Assembly (NCBI RefSeq): GCF_001279525.1
Contig: NZ_LGDY01000013.1
Coordinates: 92,960-156,959 of the forward strand
Length of the DNA stretch: 64,000 nucleotides
Direction: 5' to 3'
Source of the DNA: Nocardia sp. NRRL S-836
GTDB lineage: Bacteria; Actinomycetota; Actinomycetes; Mycobacteriales; Pseudonocardiaceae
Under the pieces are notes generated by a model. The model did not search any database. It saw only the letters and a list, made by a program, of their open reading frames with translations, and was not told the DNA's origin. Shown here in pieces: positions 33,603 to 41,583 of the stretch (position 1 is its first letter; the number at the start of each line of letters is the position of its first letter). The translations under genes were made by a program, and so were the position numbers.

Positions 33603-33701
33603 CTAGCTCTGGGAGTCGATCAGCACGCCCGACAGGGCCATGAGCGCAAGCACCAGCAGGCCGACCACCGCGGCTGCCCACGTGAACACGACTGACAACA
33701 T
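33603..33701 (-). CDS. 32-residue membrane peptide
   Basis: ATG at 33701 with a GGAGG site 4 nt upstream, TAG at 33603-33605. The product begins MLSVVFTWAAAVVGLLVLAL and ends SGVLIDSQS, a single membrane-spanning helix with short ends. Strand and RBS support a real gene. Sits between the nos gene and the divergent histidine kinase, 168 nt away. Unknown role. Confidence 0.65.
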   Translation of the reverse strand: MLSVVFTWAAAVVGLLVLALMALSGVLIDSQS

Positions 33702-33869
33702 GACGTCCTCCACTTCCCGTCTTCCGTCATTCCAGAGTCCGTCACGGCGTCGTCGTCCGGCATCCGCCGGGAGGGTGTTTCCGCAGGTCGCCCAGTCAGC
33801 CTTATGGCTGATGGCCTCCCAGACCCCGGTCGGACGCGGGATCAGCCTTCCGGCTTTACCGTGTACCGG

Positions 33870-35027
33870 GTGGAGAGCACGGATCTGAACTGGCGGTTGC
33901 TCGCCAAACGCCAGTGGCCGCTGGCGCTCTCGCTCACCGGCATCACGGTCGCCGAGTTCGGCTCGATCGGCACCGCGCTCGGCTGGTGGCAGGTCCCCGG
34001 CGTGCTGGTCGTCTGCACGATCGCCGTGCTCGCCCCGCGCCGGCCGTTCGACGCGGCGCTGGCACTGACGTTCGCGATCGTGTGCACGGCGCTCTACATG
34101 CGGTTCCTCGGCGTCGCGATCGAACCGCACTTCTTCCTCAGCGGTGCCGACATCGCGATCACCGGTGCCGCGATGGCGACCATCGCGGTCCTGGTGCGGG
34201 AGGCGTCGACCTGGCGTGCGGTGAGCGGAACCGTGCTGGTGGTGGCGGCGATGGTCACCGCGGAGGTGCTGGGGTGGCCCGTCGTGTCGGCCACCGAGTA
34301 CCAGGACTGGACGCCGTCCAGCACGTCGTACCTGTTCGGCGCGACGATCATGTTCGTGCTGGCGGTGGGCACCGGGCTGTACTTCCGCGCGCGGGACGAC
34401 GAACGCGCGTCCCAACTGGCCGCCTCCGTCGCCGCGGCACAGAACGCCGAGCGGATGGCGCTGGCGCGCGAGCTGCACGACGTGGTGGCGCACTACGTGA
34501 CCGCGATCGTGGTCCACGCCCAGGCCGGGCAGCTCAACCGCGAGGTCGACGTGCTGCCGTCCATCGCCGCGTCCGGCGCGGAGGCGTTGAGCGCGATGCG
34601 GCGGCTGGTCGGGACGTTGCGCGACGGTGAGGCCAGTAGCCCGGCCGCGTCGTCGTCGCTCGTGGACGACGTGGAGGCGCTGGCTGCGGAGTCGGGGCTG
34701 CCGGTCCGGCTGTCGTTCGACCTGCGGGACGCGGTGCCGCAGGAGCTGGCCCGCTCGGTGCTGCGGCTGGTCCAGGAGTCGTTGACGAACACCGTCAAAC
34801 ACGCGGCCGCGGTGTCCTCAGTGGACGTCTCACTGTCCTCACAGGACGGTGTGCTGCGGCTGGAGGTCTCCGACGACGGCATCGCGTCGGGCGTTCCCGT
34901 CGGTGGATCAGGGGGTTACGGCCTCGTCGGCATGCGCGAGCGGGCGGAGCTGCTCGGCGGCACGTTCTCGGCCGGCCGACGCGAACCGACTGGGTGGACG
35001 GTCCGCGCCGAACTGCCGGTTTCCTAG
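33870..35027 (+). CDS. Sensor histidine kinase (HisKA_3), orphan
   Basis: 385 residues from the GTG at 33870 (33861 is an alternative). The N-terminal ~150 residues have about five transmembrane segments. Phosphoacceptor motif ARELHDVVAHYVTAIVVHAQ, N box QESLTNTVKHAAA, and G box GGYGLVGMRERAELLGG. No response-regulator gene adjoins; the next gene is on the other strand. It may pair with a distant NarL-type regulator. Distantly parallel to the kinase at 20732. Confidence 0.9.
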   Translation: MESTDLNWRLLAKRQWPLALSLTGITVAEFGSIGTALGWWQVPGVLVVCTIAVLAPRRPFDAALALTFAIVCTALYMRFLGVAIEPHFFLSGADIAITGAAMATIAVLVREASTWRAVSGTVLVVAAMVTAEVLGWPVVSATEYQDWTPSSTSYLFGATIMFVLAVGTGLYFRARDDERASQLAASVAAAQNAERMALARELHDVVAHYVTAIVVHAQAGQLNREVDVLPSIAASGAEALSAMRRLVGTLRDGEASSPAASSSLVDDVEALAAESGLPVRLSFDLRDAVPQELARSVLRLVQESLTNTVKHAAAVSSVDVSLSSQDGVLRLEVSDDGIASGVPVGGSGGYGLVGMRERAELLGGTFSAGRREPTGWTVRAELPVS

Positions 35028-35110
35028 TTCTCGTCGCGGATGACGTCGAACTCCTGCGTCATCTCGACATCGCTGAACTGGTCGTCGTTGTGTGGGTCGA
35101 TGTCGGCCAC
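35024..35110 (-). CDS. 28-residue acidic peptide ORF with strong RBS
   Basis: GTG at 35110 with GGAGG 5 nt upstream; stop at 35024. The product is acidic (begins MADIDPHNDDQFSDVEMTQE, then 8 residues to RDEN), with no Cys, no signal and no hydrophobic stretch. Upstream lies a perfect 10-bp inverted repeat. It could be a regulatory peptide, a leader-like peptide or a small protein partner. Its stop overlaps the histidine kinase stop. I do not recognise a family. Confidence 0.5.
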   Translation of the reverse strand: MADIDPHNDDQFSDVEMTQEFDVIRDEN

Positions 35111-35120
35111 TGATGCCTCC

Positions 35121-35156
35121 GCATGATCACGCCGTACCCGTGCGGTGTGATCATGC
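35121..35156. promoter_or_regulatory. 10-bp perfect inverted repeat upstream of the 28-residue ORF
   Basis: GCATGATCAC and GTGATCATGC are separated by 16 nt, starting 11 nt beyond the GTG of the small ORF. It is in operator position for that ORF. Confidence 0.5.
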
Positions 35157-35296
35157 CAACTCAGCGCCGTGTCGGCGGCTTGGGGGTGGCGGGCTTCTGC
35201 GCGCGCCGGAAGTCTCCACTGGACGTGCACGGCTTCTTCGACATGATCATGAGACGCCGCTGTGCTCGCCCTGGTTGCTCACCCGATGCACAAAAG

Positions 35297-35347
35297 GCCC
35301 GCCGCGAGTGACGCGACGGGCCCCTTGGTTGGGGAAAAGTAAGGGGC
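35297..35347. terminator. Possible bidirectional terminator hairpins
   Basis: GGCCCG and GCG pair with CGC and CGGGCC in the first structure, and GGCCCCTT pairs with AAGGGGCC in the second, partly overlapping. Both are within 50 nt and precede the amidohydrolase promoter. Function as a terminator is inferred from shape only. Confidence 0.4.
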
Positions 35348-35422
35348 CGGATGCGGACCCTGGGGGTCGGCCCGCACCCGGACAACAACTGGATTCCCAC
35401 TCTTCGACCACCTATGCATGCT

Positions 35423-35438
35423 TGTGATCGGCATCACA
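35423..35438 (+). promoter_or_regulatory. Perfect CRP/GlxR-type site before the amidohydrolase gene
   Basis: TGTGATCGGCATCACA fits TGTGA-N6-TCACA fully and extends to a TTGTGAT-CGGC-ATCACAA inverted repeat. It ends 17 nt before the ATG at 35456, close enough to block initiation. Confidence 0.65.
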
Positions 35439-35455
35439 ATGGCAGGATCCCCCGC

Positions 35456-36769
35456 ATGTCACTGCGTCTGCACGCCCCGGTGGTCCTGCCCTGCGACCCG
35501 ACCTGCTCCGTCCTGCGCGACGCGGTCGTGGACGTCGTCGACGGCCGCATCACGCACGTGGGCCCGCTCGCGGACGCGCCGGCGTTCGACGGCGAGGTCC
35601 GCACGGTGCCGGGCATGCTGCTGCCCGGCCTGGTGAACACCCACGCCCACAGCCCGATGACGGTGCTGCGCGGCCTGGGCTCCGACCTGCCGCTGCTGCG
35701 CTGGCTGCAGGAGCAGATGTGGCCGAACGAGGCGCGGATGACCGCCGCCGACGTCGGCACCGGCATGCTGCTGGGCGCCGTGGAGATGCTGCGGCGCGGC
35801 GTCACCACCTCCGCCGAGATGTACTTCCACGGCCCCGAGCTGGTGTCCTCGGTGCTGGCGGCCGGCTCACGGGTGGTGTTCGGTGGCGCGATCCTCGACG
35901 TGCCGGGGATGGACTGGCGTGCGCTGACCGGTGAGATCTCGTCGTGGATCGACGCGGACGGCCTGCGGTTCGGCCCCGGCGAGCGGGTCGAGCTGGCCTA
36001 CGGCCCGCACTCCGCCTACACCCTCTCGGCTCCCCAGCTGACGTCGATCGCGGCCGAGGCACGGGAGCGCGGCGCGCTGTTCATGGTCCACGTCGCCGAG
36101 TCGCCGTTCGAGGACGAGGCCGCACGGGCGGAGTTCGGCTCCGTGCCGGCCCTGCTGAAGGCCTCGGACGTGCTGGGCGGCCGCGTGCTGTCCGCGCACT
36201 CCGTGCACCTGTCCGACGACGACATCGCGCTGTACGCGTCGTTCGGCGTCGGCGTGGCCCACTGCCCGTCCTCGAACGCGAAGCTCGCCTCGGGCATCGC
36301 ACGGGTGCGCGACCTGCTGAACGCCGGCGTGAACGTCGGCCTCGGCACCGACGGCCCCGCGTCGAGCGACGACCTCGACCTCCTCGCGGCGGCCAGGCTG
36401 GCGGCACTCTTCGCCCGCGTCTCCGCCATGGACGCGACGGCCCTCGGCGCCGCACAGGCGTTGCTGATGGCGACCCGCGGCGGCGCCGCCGCCCTGGGCC
36501 GCGACGACATCGGCGCGCTGGAGACCGGGCGCTGGGCCGACGTCGTGCACGTCGACGTGGACGACCCTGCGTTCGCGACCGGGCTGGACGCGCCGGACGA
36601 GCAGCTGCTGGCCAACCTGGTCTGGGCGGCCGGGTCGCGCCGGGTCACCGACGTGTGGGTGGCGGGCGACCAGGTCGTCGCCGGTGGCGAGTCGACGCGG
36701 GTGGACCGGCACGAGGCGCAGGCCGGCGTGACGGCCGTGGCGCAGCGACTGCGGAGCGTCAGCCGCTAG
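35456..36769 (+). CDS. Amidohydrolase, SAH/MTA deaminase-like (MtaD type)
   Basis: 437 residues. Composite-barrel amidohydrolase: metal motif NTHAHSP near residue 60, then HVAES, HSVHLSDDD, and GTDGPASSDDLDLL with the catalytic Asp. Members of this ATZ/TRZ clade deaminate S-adenosylhomocysteine, methylthioadenosine, guanine or other ring amines. Exact substrate unknown. A CRP-type palindrome overlaps its promoter. It is convergent with the SDR gene. Confidence 0.88.
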   Translation: MSLRLHAPVVLPCDPTCSVLRDAVVDVVDGRITHVGPLADAPAFDGEVRTVPGMLLPGLVNTHAHSPMTVLRGLGSDLPLLRWLQEQMWPNEARMTAADVGTGMLLGAVEMLRRGVTTSAEMYFHGPELVSSVLAAGSRVVFGGAILDVPGMDWRALTGEISSWIDADGLRFGPGERVELAYGPHSAYTLSAPQLTSIAAEARERGALFMVHVAESPFEDEAARAEFGSVPALLKASDVLGGRVLSAHSVHLSDDDIALYASFGVGVAHCPSSNAKLASGIARVRDLLNAGVNVGLGTDGPASSDDLDLLAAARLAALFARVSAMDATALGAAQALLMATRGGAAALGRDDIGALETGRWADVVHVDVDDPAFATGLDAPDEQLLANLVWAAGSRRVTDVWVAGDQVVAGGESTRVDRHEAQAGVTAVAQRLRSVSR

Positions 36770-36789
36770 CCACAGGTTGTTGACAAGCC

Positions 36790-36798
36790 TGTGGACAA
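36790..36798 (-). promoter_or_regulatory. Isolated DnaA-box-like sequence
   Basis: TGTGGACAA (TTGTCCACA on the minus strand) lies between the convergent amidohydrolase and SDR genes, with a partial second copy (TGTGGACGG) about 20 bp on, inside the SDR 3' end. Matches the actinobacterial box exactly. Confidence 0.4.
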
Positions 36799-36800
36799 CT

Positions 36801-37481
36801 TCACCTGGGCTGTGGACGGATGACGAGCTCGGTGATGTGGGCGTCCGGCGTGGCCAGCACGGCGGACGCCACCGCCCGCCCCACCGAGGCCGGGTCCAGG
36901 TACTGGGTGGCGTCGTAGTCGCCGCCCTCCTGGCGCCGCACCTCCTGCTGCATCGGCGTGTCGGTGCGGCCGGGGAACACCGAGGTCACGCGCAGCGCGG
37001 GTTCGTCGGCGCGCAGGGCGTCGGCGTAGGCGCGCAGGGCGTACTTCGAGGCCGCGTAGACGCCCCAGCCGGGGTTGACGCGCAGGCCGGCGCCGGAGTT
37101 GACCAGCACGACCTGGCCGGCCGCCGCGCGGAGCCGGGGGAGCAGCAGGCGGGTCAGTTCGGCGACCGCGAAGACGTTGACCTCGAAGGTCCTGCGCCAG
37201 TCGTCGTCGGTGGCCTGGGACAGCGGGCCGAGCAGTGCCACGCCGGCGCTGTGGACCAGCACGTCGAGGCGGGAGAGCGTGGCCAGGTCGGCGGAGGCGG
37301 TGTTGGTCAGGTCGAACGGCCACGCCTGTGCGCCGGGGAGCTCCGCGGCCAGCAGCGAGAGCGACGTTTCGTCACGTCCGCCTAGCAGGAGGTCGTGGGT
37401 TGGCGCCAGACTGCGGGCGATGGCAGAGCCGATCCCGCTGGACGCTCCGGTGACCAGAGCGACCGGACGAGCCGTGTTCAC
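36801..37481 (-). CDS. Short-chain dehydrogenase/reductase
   Basis: 226 residues from the GTG at 37481, preceded by GGAG at 6 nt; an upstream ATG at 37517 is in frame but lacks an RBS. Cofactor motif VTGASSGIGSA near residue 8, NNAG variant VHSAG, and active site Ser in VNSGAG with YAASK. Likely reduces or oxidises a small substrate with NAD(P)H. Divergent from the MFS gene. Confidence 0.9.
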   Translation of the reverse strand: MNTARPVALVTGASSGIGSAIARSLAPTHDLLLGGRDETSLSLLAAELPGAQAWPFDLTNTASADLATLSRLDVLVHSAGVALLGPLSQATDDDWRRTFEVNVFAVAELTRLLLPRLRAAAGQVVLVNSGAGLRVNPGWGVYAASKYALRAYADALRADEPALRVTSVFPGRTDTPMQQEVRRQEGGDYDATQYLDPASVGRAVASAVLATPDAHITELVIRPQPR

Positions 37482-37532
37482 CTGTGACTCCGCTGGGGAG
37501 CGCACCTCGTCACGCATGGGGGGAACCGTAGC

Positions 37533-38708
37533 GTGCCCAAGAAGCTGATCCTGCCGTACCTGTGCCTGCTGTACTTCGTGAACTACCTCGACCGGGTGAA
37601 CATCGGCTTCGCCGGACCCAACGGCATGTCGGAGGAGCTGCGGCTCACCTCGACGGTGTTCGGGTTCGCGTCGGGCGTGTTCTTCATCGGCTACCTGCTC
37701 CTGGAGGTGCCGAGCAACCTGGCGCTGCACCGGTTCGGGGCGCGCAGGTGGATCGCGCGGATCATGATCAGCTGGGGGATCGTGGCGAGCGCCATGGCGT
37801 TCGTGCCCAACGGGACCGTGCTGGTCGTGCTGCGGTTCCTGCTGGGTGTGGCGGAGGCCGGGTTCTTCCCGGGGATCATCCTGTACCTGACGTACTGGTA
37901 CCCGCAGAAGGACCGGGCGAGGGTCGTCGCGATGTTCATGGTCGCGGTGCCGATCTCGACGGCGCTGGGCGCCACGGTCAGCGGGTTGCTGATCCAGTGG
38001 ACGGACTGGCGCACGATGTTCCTCCTCGAAGGGCTGCCGGCCATCGCGCTGGCGTTCGTGACGTGGTTCTGGCTGCCGGACCGGCCGGAGGAGGCCGTCG
38101 AGCAGCCGGCGGAGGAGCACTGGCCGTTGCGCAAGGCCCTCACGCACCCGCGGGTGCTGGCGCTGAGCTTCGTGTACTTCGGGATCGTCTATGGGCTGTA
38201 CACGCTGGGGTTCTTCCTGCCGACGATCATCAAGGGGCTGGCGCCGGGGGCGAACACGGTCGAGCGCGGGCTGATCAACGCGATCCCGTACGTCCTCGGC
38301 GCGGTCGCCATGGTCCTGTGGGCCAGGCACGGCGACCGCACCGGAGAGCGGAAGTGGCACGTCGCCGCGCCGATGCTAGTCGGTGGTGCGGCGATCCCGG
38401 TCGCGCTCTACCTGGAGCACCCGGTGGCCGCGATGGTCGCGGTGAGCGTGTGCGCCATCGGTGTCTGCGCCGCCCTGCCCACGTTCTGGGCGCTGCCGAC
38501 CGGTTTCCTGGGTGGCACGGCCGCCGCGGGCGGGATCGCGTTGATCAACTCACTGGGCAACGTGAGCGGGTTCGTCGCGCCGTACGTCACCGGGTGGCTG
38601 CGCGACGTCACCGGGACCCAGAAGACCGGCCTCTGGGTCGTCGGCGTCACGATGGTCAGCGCTGCCGTGGTGGCGCTGGTTCAGCGGGCGGGCGCGGAGA
38701 AGACGTAG
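37533..38708 (+). CDS. MFS transporter, anion:cation symporter (ACS) type
   Basis: 391 residues, 12 hydrophobic segments. ACS signatures: LYFVNYLDRVNIGFA at the N-terminus, FGARRWIARIMISWGIVAS between helices 2 and 3, GVAEAGFFPGIILYLTYWYP and the WTDWRTMFLLEGLPA motif. Imports an organic acid anion with H+ or Na+. Divergent from the SDR gene at 37481, which may act on the imported compound. Overlaps the convergent DUF3455 gene by 28 nt. Confidence 0.92.
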   Translation: MPKKLILPYLCLLYFVNYLDRVNIGFAGPNGMSEELRLTSTVFGFASGVFFIGYLLLEVPSNLALHRFGARRWIARIMISWGIVASAMAFVPNGTVLVVLRFLLGVAEAGFFPGIILYLTYWYPQKDRARVVAMFMVAVPISTALGATVSGLLIQWTDWRTMFLLEGLPAIALAFVTWFWLPDRPEEAVEQPAEEHWPLRKALTHPRVLALSFVYFGIVYGLYTLGFFLPTIIKGLAPGANTVERGLINAIPYVLGAVAMVLWARHGDRTGERKWHVAAPMLVGGAAIPVALYLEHPVAAMVAVSVCAIGVCAALPTFWALPTGFLGGTAAAGGIALINSLGNVSGFVAPYVTGWLRDVTGTQKTGLWVVGVTMVSAAVVALVQRAGAEKT

Positions 38709-39223
38709 AGGGCCTCGTAGTGCACGGAGGTCTGCTCGCCCTCCTGGCACGTGCCGGCCGGCGCGACACCGCCCCTGGTGGAGAGGCGCTGCACGTAGCT
38801 GACGCCTTCGAACACGCCCTTGCCCCTGGTGGACCTGGCCTTCAGCAGGAGCTCGGGCACCGCTCCCGCCACGTCGTTGCGGGCGCCGTCGACCGGGGCG
38901 GCCTCGACCGCGCTTCCATCCACTGTGGACACCCAGATCGGGCCGCGCGAGTGCAGGGCGACCGCGCGGCCGAGGCGGTCGGCGAGGGTGGCGGCGGGTT
39001 CCAGGCCCTTCCAGGCCCCGGCCGTGCAGCTGTAGGTCTGCACGCCCTTGGCGTAGAACCTGGCGACGACCCGGTTTCCGGCCGGCACCTGGACCGCGGG
39101 CGCGACGGCGACGGCGGACTCACCCATGACCTCGGGCGTCGGGGCGGCGGTGGAGCCGGCCGCTCCCGCGCCGAGGCCGGCCAGAGCTGTTGCGACGAGC
39201 ACGAGACCAGCACGCTTGAACAT
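38681..39223 (-). CDS. Secreted DUF3455-type protein
   Basis: 180 residues. Signal peptide FKRAGLVLVATALAGLGAGA with cleavage near Ala. Then a beta-rich domain with motifs VVARFYAKGVQTYSCTAGAW and LHSRGPIWVSTVDGSAVEA, and a Cys near the end (GGVAPAGTCQEGEQ). The ATG at 39223 is at a better distance from GGGAG than the GTG three bases before it. Role unknown; usually exported by actinobacteria and proteobacteria alike. Confidence 0.75.
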   Translation of the reverse strand: MFKRAGLVLVATALAGLGAGAAGSTAAPTPEVMGESAVAVAPAVQVPAGNRVVARFYAKGVQTYSCTAGAWKGLEPAATLADRLGRAVALHSRGPIWVSTVDGSAVEAAPVDGARNDVAGAVPELLLKARSTRGKGVFEGVSYVQRLSTRGGVAPAGTCQEGEQTSVHYEALYVFSAPAR

Positions 39224-39270
39224 CACTCACTCCCAAGTGGACAGACAGTGCGACGTGTCTCGGCTGTCCG

Positions 39271-39310
39271 CGGTGCAGCCACCAGGGCATACGGCCTGGT
39301 GGCTGCACCG
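39271..39310 (-). terminator. Terminator downstream of PhoX1
   Basis: A perfect 16-bp stem CGGTGCAGCCACCAGG (39271-39286) with CCTGGTGGCTGCACCG (39295-39310), loop 8 nt, 41 nt past the PhoX1 stop. Confidence 0.8.
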
Positions 39311-39351
39311 GTTCAAACGAACTCGGGGAGTGAGCGGGGCGGTACCGCCCG

Positions 39352-41454
39352 TCAGCCGCAGATGCGGCGGCGGTCCTGGCGCCACACCACGGCCACGGCC
39401 GGGCGCGGCTGCGAGGTGCCACCGTCCGGCCAGTGCGACAGCGGGTTGTTCGCCGACGCGCCGTCGATCTCACCGGGGTGCTGCACCGACACCAGGACGA
39501 AGTCCTCCGTGACGACCGGGCCGCACGCCTCCGCGCCCTTGGGCACCGTGAGGAACTGCTTCACGAAACCGCGGCGCTTGCCGTCGACCGGCACCGCGAA
39601 GATGCCGTCGTTGGACTTCAGCGCGTTGCCGTCGGTGGAGATCCACAGGTTGCCCCGCGGGTCGAACGCGACGTTGTCGGGGCAGGAGATCGGGCTGACC
39701 TGCGACTTGTCGTAGCCGCCGAAGTAGGTGTCCGGCGACTTCGGGTCACCGCAGACCAGCAGCAGCTTCCACGAGAACGTGGTCGCCGTGTTGTCGCTGC
39801 GGCGCTCCTCGATCTCCAGCACGTGGCCGTGCTTGTTGTTGATCCGCGGCGCGACCTCGGTCGGGCCCTCCTTGCCGGGCTTCACACCGCGGTCGGTGTT
39901 GTTGGTCAGCGCGGCGTAGATGCGGCGGTTCTTCAGCGACGGCTCGACGTCCTCGGGACGGTCCATCTTCGTGGCGCCCACCTTGTCGGCGGCCAGGCGC
40001 GTGAAGACGTACACCTCCTCGGCGGTGAAGCCGGGGACGAACGACCTGTCGTTGTGCGCCAGCGGGATCCACTCGCCCGAACCGTCGAACTCGCCGTCGG
40101 AGGGCAGCTTGCCGGTGCCGTCGATCTCGGCGGCCGGGCTGTCGCCGGTGAACCTGGCGACGTAGAGCGTGCCCGAGTCGAGCAGGCGCTTGTTGTGCTC
40201 ACGCGCGCGCTTCGAGTCGCCGCGCTGGTAGTAGCCGTCGGTGACGAACTTGTACATGTAGTCGAAGCGCTCGTCGTCACCCATGTACGCGACGACCCGG
40301 CCGTCCCGCGCGACGATGACGTTGGCGCCCTCGTGCTTGAAGCGGCCGAGCGCGGTGTGCTTGACCGGCGTCGAGGTCGGGTCGAGCGGGTCGATCTCGA
40401 CGATGTAGCCGAAGCGGTTGGCCTCGTTCGGCTCCTTCGACAGGTCGAAGCGCTTGTCGAAGTTCTCCCACTTGCGCAGCGACGCCTTGCCGGAGAAGCC
40501 GTAGCGGCCGAGCTTGGCCTTGGTGTCGGCGTCGGTGACCAGGTCCGCGTTCGCGAAGTACTGGTTGAAGTTCTCCTCGCCGGACAGGATCGTGCCCCAC
40601 GGCGTGACGCCGCCGGAGCAGTTGTTCTGCGTACCGAGGACGACCTTGCCCGACGGGTCGGCGGAGGTCTTGAGGAACTTCGAGCCGGCGGCCGGGCCGC
40701 GCACCTCGAACGGCGTGGTCAGCGTGATGCGGCGGTTGTAGCGCTTCTTGTCCTTGGACACCACGAGCTTGCCGGAGCGGTGGTCGCGCTCGACCTGCAC
40801 GACCGACAGGCCGTGCGCGGCCCACGCGATCTTGGCGTGCTTCTCGGTGGCGGTGGTTTCGGTCCAGTCCTTGAACATGAAGGACTCGGTCGTGTACTCG
40901 TGGTTGCTCACCATGAGCCAGCGGTCCCAGCCCGGCAACGGGACGAGGCCGCAGAAGTCGTTGTTGAAGCCGAACTGCTTGGCCTGCGCCTCGGGCGTCT
41001 GGTTGTCGAAGTCGAACTTCGGCGCGTCGGCCAGGACCGGGTCACCCCAGCGGATGACGACCTCGGTCTGGTAGCCCTTCGGCACCACGACCTCGTCGAG
41101 GGTGTTGGGCTGCACCGGCTCGAAGTTGAGGCCGTCGCGGTCGTGGCCGAACCTGCGGTCGAGCTCGGCGTCGAGGCCGGCCTCGGCACCGGCGGGAGCG
41201 GCGGCGGCAGCACCGGAGAACGCCAGCGCGCCGGCACCGGCGGCGGCGACGACCGCACCGGCCTTCAGCATGCCGCGGCGGCTCACGACCTCCTTGACGA
41301 CGTCGCCGAAGTAGGCGTTGCGCGACGAGTTGGGCGCCTCGTGCGAACACGCGTTGCCGCAGCGGAACTCGCAGGTGACGGCCTGACGCCCGAGCGGGTG
41401 GCCGGTCGGGAGCAGGGGCAGCATGCGGCGGCCCCGATCGGTGGGTGAGGACAC
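39352..41454 (-). CDS. PhoX-type (DUF839) secreted alkaline phosphatase 1
   Basis: 700 residues. A 60-residue N-terminus with four conserved Cys/His (VTCEFRCGNACSHEAPN) precedes a Tat signal, VSRRGMLKAGAVVAAAGAGA. PhoX hydrolyses phosphate monoesters outside the cell using Ca2+ and Fe. Family blocks: WGDPVL, FGFNNDFCGLVPL, NHEYT, NNCSGGVTPWGTILSGEENF, GRFKHEGANV, GDDERFDYMYKF and SPDNVAFDPRGNLWISTDG-like SCPDNVAFDPRGNLWISTDG. A PHO-box-like repeat lies 71 nt upstream. GTG start with GGAGG. Confidence 0.92.
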   Translation of the reverse strand: MSSPTDRGRRMLPLLPTGHPLGRQAVTCEFRCGNACSHEAPNSSRNAYFGDVVKEVVSRRGMLKAGAVVAAAGAGALAFSGAAAAAPAGAEAGLDAELDRRFGHDRDGLNFEPVQPNTLDEVVVPKGYQTEVVIRWGDPVLADAPKFDFDNQTPEAQAKQFGFNNDFCGLVPLPGWDRWLMVSNHEYTTESFMFKDWTETTATEKHAKIAWAAHGLSVVQVERDHRSGKLVVSKDKKRYNRRITLTTPFEVRGPAAGSKFLKTSADPSGKVVLGTQNNCSGGVTPWGTILSGEENFNQYFANADLVTDADTKAKLGRYGFSGKASLRKWENFDKRFDLSKEPNEANRFGYIVEIDPLDPTSTPVKHTALGRFKHEGANVIVARDGRVVAYMGDDERFDYMYKFVTDGYYQRGDSKRAREHNKRLLDSGTLYVARFTGDSPAAEIDGTGKLPSDGEFDGSGEWIPLAHNDRSFVPGFTAEEVYVFTRLAADKVGATKMDRPEDVEPSLKNRRIYAALTNNTDRGVKPGKEGPTEVAPRINNKHGHVLEIEERRSDNTATTFSWKLLLVCGDPKSPDTYFGGYDKSQVSPISCPDNVAFDPRGNLWISTDGNALKSNDGIFAVPVDGKRRGFVKQFLTVPKGAEACGPVVTEDFVLVSVQHPGEIDGASANNPLSHWPDGGTSQPRPAVAVVWRQDRRRICG

Positions 41455-41524
41455 GCAGGCCTCCGAGATCGGTCAGTGTGGGAACTGGCCGAACCTAAGA
41501 GCCCAACGAGATCGCCTGCCGTCC

Positions 41525-41546
41525 AGCAGGTGAACGGCAGGCGAAC
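41525..41546 (-). promoter_or_regulatory. PHO-box-like direct repeat before PhoX1
   Basis: On the minus strand, read towards the gene, GTTCGCCTGCC is followed directly by GTTCACCTGCT, two 11-nt units that fit the actinobacterial PhoP box (GTTCACC-like units). It overlaps a 10-bp inverted repeat (CGCCTGCCGT/ACGGCAGGCG, 41513-41543) that might also act as the PhoX2 terminator. Confidence 0.6.
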
Positions 41547-41583
41547 TCGTCCTACTCCCGAACGACCGGGGCACGCAGGGTGA

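Larger units (their letters stand above)
35111..35455. other. Intergenic stretch with inverted repeats and CRP-type site
   Basis: No convincing larger gene. Contents: GCATGATCAC (35121-35130) and its exact inverse at 35147-35156; a CATGATCATG palindrome around 35242; hairpins near 35297-35347 (GGCCCG...CGGGCC and GGCCCCTT...AAGGGGCC); and the CRP-type site at 35423-35438. Confidence 0.6.

Noticed and set aside
35249..35311. 20-codon ORF encoding MRRRCARPGCSPDAQKARRE
   Set aside because: Looks like the start of a small zinc-finger protein family (two Cys), but it is too short, has no RBS and ends within a hairpin; kept only as a possible remnant.
41513..41543. Inverted repeat after PhoX2 as a terminator
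   Set aside because: It overlaps the PHO-box-like direct repeat and has no U-tract, so I annotate the regulatory reading and leave termination open.
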